Positions 58,763 through 64,000 of a stretch of 64,000 nt of DNA are shown here, in pieces. Each line of letters begins with the position of its first letter. The stretch's first letter is position 1. The notes beneath the pieces are model-generated. The model was not told where the DNA came from. It saw only the letters and a list, made by a program, of their open reading frames with translations, and made no database searches. Source of the stretch: DASPWW01 sp963756745 (lineage in GTDB: Bacteria; Actinomycetota; Thermoleophilia; Solirubrobacterales; 70-9); NCBI GenBank assembly GCA_963756745.1, contig CAVWOU010000012.1:1-64000 (forward strand), read 5' to 3'. The position numbers and the translations under genes were made by a program.

Positions 58763-60106
58763 CTAGAGCTCCCGCCGCAGGACCTTCGTCGCCGATTCGG
58801 CGACCCGCTGATGGGCGGGACGACCGTTCCACCGGCCGGCCTCGATCTCCTGCGACCGCTCGAGGTCGCGCTCGAACGCGTCGCCGAGCTCGCCGGCGAA
58901 TCCCTCGTCCCACACGCACAGGGTCGCCTCGTCGTGGAGCTGAAACGAGCGGTTGTCGAAGTTGACGGTTCCGACGGACGCCCACGTGCCGTCCACGACG
59001 AGCGACTTCGCGTGCAGCATCGTCGGCTGGTACTCGAAGATCCTCACCCCGGCGTCGAGCAACGTCGCGTACGCCGCGCGCCCGGCGACGCGGACGAGGC
59101 TCTTGTCGATGTGGGGCCCGGGGACGAGGATGCGGACGGTCACGCCTCGCCGCGCCGCCTCGGTGAGCGCGTCGGTGAACGCGGGCCGCGGCACGAAGTA
59201 AGCGGCGGTGATGTCCATCGAGTGCTGGGCCGACGCGATCACGAGGTAGTACAGCGCCTCGACGTTCGTGTCACCTACCTTGGCCGACGAGCGGACGAGC
59301 TGCATCGGCACGCCGTCCTCGAGCGGTTCCAGGTCCGGCAGATGGTCCTTACCGGCGAGCACCTCTCCGGTGCCCTCGAGCCAGTTCTCCGCGAACGTCC
59401 CCTGCATCCCCCGCACCACCGGCCCTCGGACGCGAACGTGGGTGTCGCGCCAGTGATCCGGGTCCTGCGCATCTCCCGTCCACTCGGCGGCGATGCCGAC
59501 CCCGCCGGTCATCCCGACCCGCCCGTCGGCGATCAGGAGGCGGCGATGGGTGCGGTTGGCGACCCGCCGCACCGCGTAGGGCTTGGGCGGCCGAAACCGG
59601 ATCACCCGGACGCCCGCATCCTCCATGTCGTCGATCAGGCGTCGGTCCATCTTCGCGGCGCCGAGCGCGTCCAGGATGACCCTGCACTCGACGCCGTCCT
59701 TTGCCTTCGCGCAGATCTCACCGGCGACCTCGCGCGCGATCTCGCCCCGCCAGTAGACGTACGTCTGAACGTTCAGCGTGCGCTCCGCGGCCGAGATCGT
59801 CTCGAGGAAGGCGGGAAAGATCCGGTCGCCGTTGATGAGCAGCTCGGCCACGTTTCCTTGCGAGATCGGCGCGCCCGTGAGCGCCTCAGCCGCGCGCAGG
59901 AACTCGGGCGAGTCGACCGGGACCGACTCGGCGAGGTCGTACCCGAACGCACCCTCGCGCCGGTGCCGGAGGCTGTCGGCGGCGTACCAGCCGAGCGCTG
60001 CGCCGGCGAACCCCGCGGGGACCGCGTACCGTCGCCACGCGCGCTTCCACGCGGTCTCGTTCGCGCCGCGCCACGGGTGGGGTGGACGGATGGATTCGGG
60101 CTTCAC
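58763..60106 (-). CDS. Cardiolipin synthase-like phospholipase D family protein
   Basis: A 447-residue two-HKD protein with one N-terminal membrane segment (about residues 27-45). PLD half 1 has H187-R-R189-LLIA-D194, with Arg in the place of Lys; half 2 has the canonical HAKSLVVD. TYVYWRGEIAREVAGEI, NWLEGTGE and SIGTVNFDNRSF-like segments match bacterial cardiolipin synthases (Cls). It would join two phosphatidylglycerols or act on related lipids. GTG at 60106 overlaps the diacylglycerol-kinase-like stop (GTGA), so the two are linked. Confidence 0.88.
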   Translation of the reverse strand: MKPESIRPPHPWRGANETAWKRAWRRYAVPAGFAGAALGWYAADSLRHRREGAFGYDLAESVPVDSPEFLRAAEALTGAPISQGNVAELLINGDRIFPAFLETISAAERTLNVQTYVYWRGEIAREVAGEICAKAKDGVECRVILDALGAAKMDRRLIDDMEDAGVRVIRFRPPKPYAVRRVANRTHRRLLIADGRVGMTGGVGIAAEWTGDAQDPDHWRDTHVRVRGPVVRGMQGTFAENWLEGTGEVLAGKDHLPDLEPLEDGVPMQLVRSSAKVGDTNVEALYYLVIASAQHSMDITAAYFVPRPAFTDALTEAARRGVTVRILVPGPHIDKSLVRVAGRAAYATLLDAGVRIFEYQPTMLHAKSLVVDGTWASVGTVNFDNRSFQLHDEATLCVWDEGFAGELGDAFERDLERSQEIEAGRWNGRPAHQRVAESATKVLRREL

Positions 60107-60945
60107 CCGGTGACTACCTCGAATGCCCCTGCCTCGACGCGGCACCGCGCCCGGTCGGCCTCGACGAGCTCGCCGTCGACGTTGAATCCGGAGCCGCCGT
60201 CCGTGCGGATCTCCGTTTCCCGGCAGCGGCGCCGGCTCACGCCGCGTTGCGAGCGCACCCTGCCCGCGCGGAGCCGGTACGCGTGGGCGACGAGCCGCGC
60301 TCGCGAGCCTGCCTCGAGAACGACCACGTCGAGAACTCCGTCGCTCGGGTCGGCGTCGACCGTGGCGCCGCCGCCGAATGCGCCGGTCACCGCGACGCTG
60401 ACCTGCCACGCGCGTCCGTCGAAGAACGGCTCGCCGTCGCAGCCGATCCGGCATCGAACCGGACGGGCCCCGACACCCGCGCGCACAGCGCCGACGCTGT
60501 AGGCGAAAGGGCCCAGCACCCGCTTCAGGCCGCGGGCCTTGCGGGCCGCCACGGGCGAGAGGCCCGCGCTGGCGACGTTGACGAACGGGCGCGACCCGAA
60601 TCGGGCCAGCTCGAGGCGCCGCGTCTCGTCACCAGTGACGGCTACCCGGCACGCCTCCGCGGGATCGAGCGGGATGCCGAGCGCTCGGGCGAAGTCGTTC
60701 GCCGTTCCCACCGGCACGATGGCCAGGGGAACGTCCGCGACACCCGCGACCTCAGCCGCCGGGCCAATCGATCCGTCACCGCCGGCGACGACCATTCGCT
60801 CCGGTTTGGAGCGGGGCGCCTCCGCGGCGCGGTCGAGCGTAAAGCGACGCACCTCCGCGCCATGCTCGCGAAGCATGCGCTCGGCCTGCGGCGCATCCCC
60901 GCGGCCGGAGTCCGGGTTGGCGATCAGCGCGACGAGCAGGATCAG
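60103..60945 (-). CDS. Diacylglycerol/sphingosine kinase-like protein with probable CTG start
   Basis: A protein of about 280 residues of the DAGK catalytic family. The N-terminal signature IANPDSGRG is followed by MVVAGGDGSIG, then VPVGTANDFARALGI, and late GDGVLDVVVLE-like sequence. The only upstream start codons in frame are CTG (60945 or 60939); ATG at 60876 would remove the first conserved motif. The CTG at 60945 overlaps the preceding stop (CTGA) exactly as its neighbours overlap, which supports it. It phosphorylates lipids or related alcohols. PLD and PAP2-like genes follow. Confidence 0.82.
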   Translation of the reverse strand: MILLVALIANPDSGRGDAPQAERMLREHGAEVRRFTLDRAAEAPRSKPERMVVAGGDGSIGPAAEVAGVADVPLAIVPVGTANDFARALGIPLDPAEACRVAVTGDETRRLELARFGSRPFVNVASAGLSPVAARKARGLKRVLGPFAYSVGAVRAGVGARPVRCRIGCDGEPFFDGRAWQVSVAVTGAFGGGATVDADPSDGVLDVVVLEAGSRARLVAHAYRLRAGRVRSQRGVSRRRCRETEIRTDGGSGFNVDGELVEADRARCRVEAGAFEVVTG

Positions 60946-61184
60946 CTCTCGACCCTACTGCGACCCTCCCGGCCCTTCGCGGCGCTCTTGTTGGCAGCCT
61001 TCCGCGAGCTGGAGAACGGCTTCTGCAGCCACCGGCCGAGCTTTCCAGGCGCCCTGCCGGCCGCGCTCTGTCCGGCGCCGAGCGTCTCGTCGACGCCGCG
61101 CTGCGGATATCGCGAGAGGCGAGGAAGCAGGAACGCGAGCACCAGCAGGACGACGCAGACTCCGACGATGATCGCGATGGTCAT
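60942..61184 (-). CDS. Small single-span membrane protein (DUF6411-like)
   Basis: An 80-residue protein with one N-terminal span (MTIAIIVGVCVVLLVLAFLL) and a basic cytoplasmic tail: RLSRYPQRGVDETLGAGQSA, then KLGRWLQKPFSSSRKAANKS. I recall similar short proteins in actinobacteria annotated DUF6411. A GGAGGGA site precedes the ATG. It is the first gene of the leftward lipid run and its stop overlaps the next reading frame. Confidence 0.7.
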   Translation of the reverse strand: MTIAIIVGVCVVLLVLAFLLPRLSRYPQRGVDETLGAGQSAAGRAPGKLGRWLQKPFSSSRKAANKSAAKGREGRSRVES

Positions 61185-61269
61185 TAGAGCGATCCCTCCT
61201 CCGGGGTTGCTTCCGTGACCCTGCGGTATACCCACCGCCACCGGCCGTAAACGGGCACAATCCCGCGAC

Positions 61270-62250
61270 GTGGGCAAGACCGCCTCGCAGACCATGGTTC
61301 CCGGGTACCGCCATCACCCGGGCAACCACTGCGGCTCGACCGCGCTCCGCAACCTGCTCGCGTTCCACGGGCTCGATGTCTCGGAGGAGCTTGCGTTCGG
61401 GCTCGGGGCAGGCGCGTGCTTCTACTACGTGGTGATCGACGGGCAGTCGCCGTCGCGGTTCACGAACGGGCGCACGGCGCGCCTCGAGGAGCAGTTCGTC
61501 GAGCTCACCGGCGCGCCGATCGAGCTCGACACCACTGAGGATGCCGGGGAGTCATGGCAGCGCGCGCGGGCGGTGGTCGACTCGGGTCGGCCGGCGATCC
61601 TGCTGACCGACCTCTACCACCTCGATCACTACGGTCGCTCGGCGCACTTTCCCGGCCACGCGGTCGTGCTCGCGGGATACGACCCCGAACGTGCCTACCT
61701 GTCCGACACCGGGTTCGAGGAGCTCCAGACGACCTCGCTCGAGAGCCTCGCGCTCGCCCGCCACGAGCAACACCCCGCGTATCCGATCTCGGGCCACATG
61801 TTCCACATCCCCGACGGCGCCTCGCTCGGCGCCCTCGCCGCCGCGGCGCCGCGCGCGATCGAGCGGGCCGTGCGGGGAATGCTCGAGCCCGAGTTGGGCG
61901 AGTTCCAGGGCCTTCCCGCGCTGCGCCGCTTCGCGGCCGAGGTGGGCGAGTGGCCGGACGCTGCGGAGGACTGGCAGTGGTGCGCGCGCTTCGGCTATCA
62001 GGTGATCGAGCGCCGCGGCACCGGGGGCGGGAACTTCCGCCGCATGTACGCCCGTTTCCTCGCCGAGGTGGGCTACGACGAGGCCGCGCTCGCCGGCGAG
62101 GCCGCGGAGCGCTGGAGCGCACTCGCCGCAGCGTTCCTGGCCGCGAGCGAGGCGGACGCCCCGAACGCGGATCTGTGGTCGTCCGTCGGCGAGCAGGCGT
62201 CGCGCGTCCTCGACGCGGAGGAGCGGCTGTGGGAGGGACTGGCCGCTTAG
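61270..62250 (+). CDS. BtrH-N-terminal/DUF4872 family peptidase-like protein
   Basis: A 326-residue protein. The N-terminal domain has the BtrH/papain-like signature HHPGNHCGSTALRNLL (Cys about 21), GLGAGACFYYV and a His in FPGHAVVLAGYDPE, consistent with a Cys-His transferase or peptidase. The C-terminal part is DUF4872-like (ADVYLSDTG-type turn, then a helical region ending RMYARFLAEVGYDEAAL). BtrH transfers an acyl group from a carrier protein onto butirosin; related proteins are of unknown use. No carrier protein or amino-sugar genes adjoin, so the role here is open. Confidence 0.8.
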   Translation: MGKTASQTMVPGYRHHPGNHCGSTALRNLLAFHGLDVSEELAFGLGAGACFYYVVIDGQSPSRFTNGRTARLEEQFVELTGAPIELDTTEDAGESWQRARAVVDSGRPAILLTDLYHLDHYGRSAHFPGHAVVLAGYDPERAYLSDTGFEELQTTSLESLALARHEQHPAYPISGHMFHIPDGASLGALAAAAPRAIERAVRGMLEPELGEFQGLPALRRFAAEVGEWPDAAEDWQWCARFGYQVIERRGTGGGNFRRMYARFLAEVGYDEAALAGEAAERWSALAAAFLAASEADAPNADLWSSVGEQASRVLDAEERLWEGLAA

Positions 62251-62257
62251 GCGGCGA

Positions 62258-62863
62258 TCACGCCCGCAGCCGCGCGAAGTAGCCCAGCTTCGGCCCCACG
62301 TGCCCCTCGAACACGAGGCTCGCGGCCTCGGCACGGCGGCGCAGGGTGCTCAGCCTGACCATGTGCGGGTCCCCGAACAGCTCGCCGACGATCAGCCGCC
62401 CGCCGGGCTTGAGCACGCGGTTGATCTCGCTCAGGGCCGCGTCAGGATCGGGAATCTCGCCGAGCACCGCCGTCAGGGCGACGGCGTCGAACGAGTCGTC
62501 GTCATAGGGCAGCGACCGCGCGTCGCCGAGAGTGGGATGCAGGTTCGAGATCCCGCGCTCGCGGGCGCGCTCCATCGTATGGTCGAGCATCTCCTGCTGG
62601 ACGTCGAAGATCTCGACCGCGCCGTCGGGCCCGACCCAGTCGGCGAGGTCGAGTGTGTAATAGCCGGTTCCCGGACCGATCTCGAGCACCCGCTCGCCCG
62701 ACGCTGGCTCGAGGATCTGCCGCAGGCGGTCGCGGGTGATCAAGGGATGGGGAGCCTCGACGAAGAATCGCTGGCCGTACGGGCAAGCCGAGGGGTTCTT
62801 GCGCCACCAGAGCGCCGCGGCGATGACCGCCAGGGCCGCGAGCGCGAGCAGCCGGCGGATCAC
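62258..62863 (-). CDS. Class I SAM-dependent methyltransferase with N-terminal membrane anchor
   Basis: A 201-residue methyltransferase. Residues 3-21 (RRLLALAALAVIAAALWW) form a membrane anchor. Motif I is VLEIGPGTGYYTLDLA, motif II in FDAVALTAVLGEIPDPDAAL, and motif III GGRLIVGELFGDPH. It is of the UbiE/methyltransferase_11 group, probably acting on a lipid or quinone at the membrane. Its ATG overlaps the stop of the gene upstream (ATGA), so the three genes from 63497 down may be one operon. Confidence 0.85.
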   Translation of the reverse strand: MIRRLLALAALAVIAAALWWRKNPSACPYGQRFFVEAPHPLITRDRLRQILEPASGERVLEIGPGTGYYTLDLADWVGPDGAVEIFDVQQEMLDHTMERARERGISNLHPTLGDARSLPYDDDSFDAVALTAVLGEIPDPDAALSEINRVLKPGGRLIVGELFGDPHMVRLSTLRRRAEAASLVFEGHVGPKLGYFARLRA

Positions 62864-63084
62864 TTGCCGGAGAACCCGATCGCCTGCGCGCCGCCCTCGA
62901 TCCGCAGGAACACGACCTGGCGCAGGTCGAGCACGAGCTCGGAGTCCTGCGCGGTCAGCGAGCGCCAGCCGTCGCCTTGCTCGAGCGCGCTTCGCAGCCC
63001 GGCGAGCTCCTCCTCGGCGAGCCGCGCGGCCGCGACCTGTCCGCCCGCGAACCCGATCTCGACCCTCCGGCTCTCGGACGCCAT
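62860..63084 (-). CDS. Small DUF3107-like protein
   Basis: A 74-residue cytoplasmic protein, VEIGFAGGQVAAARLAEEEL through DLRQVVFLRIEGG. The beta-helix-beta outline and the length resemble the actinobacterial DUF3107 family, but the match is weak and the function is unknown. It starts 2 bp after the epimerase stop and overlaps the methyltransferase start by 4 bp. Confidence 0.6.
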   Translation of the reverse strand: MASESRRVEIGFAGGQVAAARLAEEELAGLRSALEQGDGWRSLTAQDSELVLDLRQVVFLRIEGGAQAIGFSGK

Positions 63085-63086
63085 CC

Positions 63087-63497
63087 CTAAGCCTCCTCCG
63101 CCGGCTCCACGATCTCGGTCAGAACGCTGCCGGTCGCCTTCGGGTGCACGAACGCGACCCTGCTGCCGCGGATGCCCGCGCGCGGCTGCTCGTCGATCAG
63201 CTCGAGCCCCGCGCCCCTCAACCGCTCCAGCGTCGCTTCGATGTCCTCGACCGCGTAGGCCACGTGATGCAGCCCCTCGCCGCGGCGCTCGATGAACTTG
63301 CCCACCGCCGTGTCGGCGCCGAGCGGCTGCAGCAGCTCGACGTGGCCGTCGCCGACGTCGAGAAGCGCGGCCTCGACGCCCTGGGACTCCACCCGCTCGC
63401 GGTGCGCCAGCGGCATTCCCAGGGTCCCCTCGTAGAGGGCGGCGGCCGCGTCGAGGTCCGAGACCGCGACGCCGACGTGATCGATCCGATCGAACAT
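63087..63497 (-). CDS. mce: Methylmalonyl-CoA epimerase
   Basis: A 136-residue vicinal-oxygen-chelate protein. HVGVAVSDLDAAAALYEGTLGM, the metal-ligand regions HVELLQPLG and GLHHVAYAVEDIEATL, and FVHPKATGSVLTEIVEP match MCE. It converts (2S) and (2R)-methylmalonyl-CoA in propionate and odd-chain degradation. A TAGACT box lies 9 nt before the ATG. It heads the three-gene leftward run. No methylmalonyl-CoA mutase genes are in the window. Confidence 0.92.
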   Translation of the reverse strand: MFDRIDHVGVAVSDLDAAAALYEGTLGMPLAHRERVESQGVEAALLDVGDGHVELLQPLGADTAVGKFIERRGEGLHHVAYAVEDIEATLERLRGAGLELIDEQPRAGIRGSRVAFVHPKATGSVLTEIVEPAEEA

Positions 63498-63551
63498 GGG
63501 CGCGGGAGTCTACGACTCGGTCGTCCTCGGCCGGGTCGCTCGCGGGCTGAT

Positions 63552-64000
63552 TCAAGCTTGCGCGGCGCCCTCGGCGCGCAGGATCTCGGCAAGGGCCGCC
63601 GTGCCGACCTCGAGCTGCTCGTCGGTCGGCTCGCGGGTCGCGACCCGCCGCTGGATCTCGGTCCCCGGACGGCGCAGCGCGTGGGCGAGCGAGGTGTCGG
63701 GGTTGCGCTCGCTCCAGGCGAACAGCTCGGCGGCGATCCCGACGCCGACGATTCCCGCCGCGCCGCGGGCGATCGGGCCGGGCTGCTCGAGAATCCGCTC
63801 GATCGCGAGCTGGCCGGCGATCGAGAGCGCCAGCAACGGCACGACCAGGTGGGACCCGCAGCGGTCGTGTTCCTTGGGGACCTCCCTGGGGTCGATCCGC
63901 CCCTGCTCGTAGGCGCCGATCGCCTTGTGCTCGACGCCGTGGTACGCGGCGAGGTCCGAGTCGCGCAGCGCGACGAGCGCCGGGAGCGCGCCGAGGATCG
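63552..64000 (-). CDS. DUF1385 family membrane protein, 5' end beyond the window
   Basis: The gene ends at 63552 and runs off the right edge. The visible 149 residues include the DUF1385 core YHGVEHKAIGAYEQG and DRCGSHLVVPLLALS, followed by membrane segments and a cytoplasmic tail ending with ILRAEGAAQA. DUF1385 proteins are metal-dependent-looking membrane proteins, often near prfA/rpmE in actinobacteria; their role is unknown. Confidence 0.85.
   Translation of the reverse strand, partial: ILGALPALVALRDSDLAAYHGVEHKAIGAYEQGRIDPREVPKEHDRCGSHLVVPLLALSIAGQLAIERILEQPGPIARGAAGIVGVGIAAELFAWSERNPDTSLAHALRRPGTEIQRRVATREPTDEQLEVGTAALAEILRAEGAAQA

Noticed and set aside
1..64000. tRNA, rRNA, tmRNA or riboswitch genes
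   Set aside because: I looked through the intergenic gaps, all shorter than about 140 bp, and recognised no cloverleaf or conserved riboswitch core. A covariance-model scan could still reveal a small RNA.
1..64000. CRISPR arrays, insertion sequences, integrase or phage genes
   Set aside because: No direct-repeat array, transposase motif or terminal inverted repeats were seen, and base composition appears even.

Overview
The window is 64 kb of very GC-rich chromosomal DNA, tightly packed on both strands. Many genes overlap by 4 bp (ATGA/GTGA), GTG starts are common, and no intergenic gap exceeds 300 bp. I see no rRNA, tRNA, CRISPR array, insertion sequence, integrase or prophage gene. Gene content points to an actinobacterium: a fused PafB-PafC regulator, a PAC2 protein, an Lhr-type helicase of about 1500 residues, a DUF2342 zincin, F420-type oxidoreductase families and CIRCE-controlled groESL. 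A deep lineage such as Thermoleophilia (Solirubrobacterales or relatives) fits best, but this is inference without a phylogenetic marker search.

Layout. 0-9 kb: SDR, a frameshifted OB/HD exoribonuclease-like gene, fused PafBC, metallo-hydrolase, penicillin acylase, DUF2867, and TetR/PPOX with a striking palindromic operator. 9-14.5 kb: an rmlA-rmlD-rmlB-rmlC cluster for dTDP-L-rhamnose, followed by an oppositely oriented polysaccharide deacetylase and glycosyltransferase. 14.5-22.5 kb: Lhr helicase, ABC-2 exporter, Crp-type regulator, isoaspartyl methyltransferase, ASCH protein. 22.6-25.3 kb: CIRCE-groES-groEL-terminator. 25.3-30.2 kb: epimerase, ferredoxin, Mrp ATPase, a basic coiled-coil protein, zincin and an inositol-phosphatase-like protein. 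30.3-39 kb: UvrD-like helicase/Fe-S nuclease, PAC2, an intact OB/HD protein, ArfB-like rescue factor, trehalose-phosphate phosphatase, PolX. 39-48 kb: polyprenol-type glycosyltransferase, thioredoxin, an isoleucyl-tRNA synthetase with a swapped GXHH signature, fumarase, an Lnt-like protein lacking the catalytic Cys, and MsrA overlapping a second isoaspartyl methyltransferase. 48-57 kb: MFS transporter, aldehyde dehydrogenase, a two-domain peptidoglycan hydrolase, LLM oxidoreductase, HAD phosphatase, and a cupredoxin divergent from an ECF sigma/anti-sigma pair. 57-64 kb: YchF, a degenerate PAP2 protein, a PLD synthase, a diacylglycerol-kinase-like protein (probable CTG start), a BtrH-like protein, a methyltransferase, methylmalonyl-CoA epimerase and an edge-truncated DUF1385 protein.

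Common threads are cell envelope and lipid chemistry (rhamnose, deacetylase, PLD/DAGK/PAP2 run, peptidoglycan hydrolase), protein quality control (GroESL, MsrA, two PCMTs, thioredoxin, ArfB) and DNA repair (Lhr, UvrD/nuclease, PolX, PafBC). I do not see a discrete new defence or biosynthetic system. The most notable points are enzymes with altered signature residues, a probable frameshift, unusual domain fusions, and a recurring TAnnnT box 6-10 nt before start codons that implies widespread leaderless transcription.
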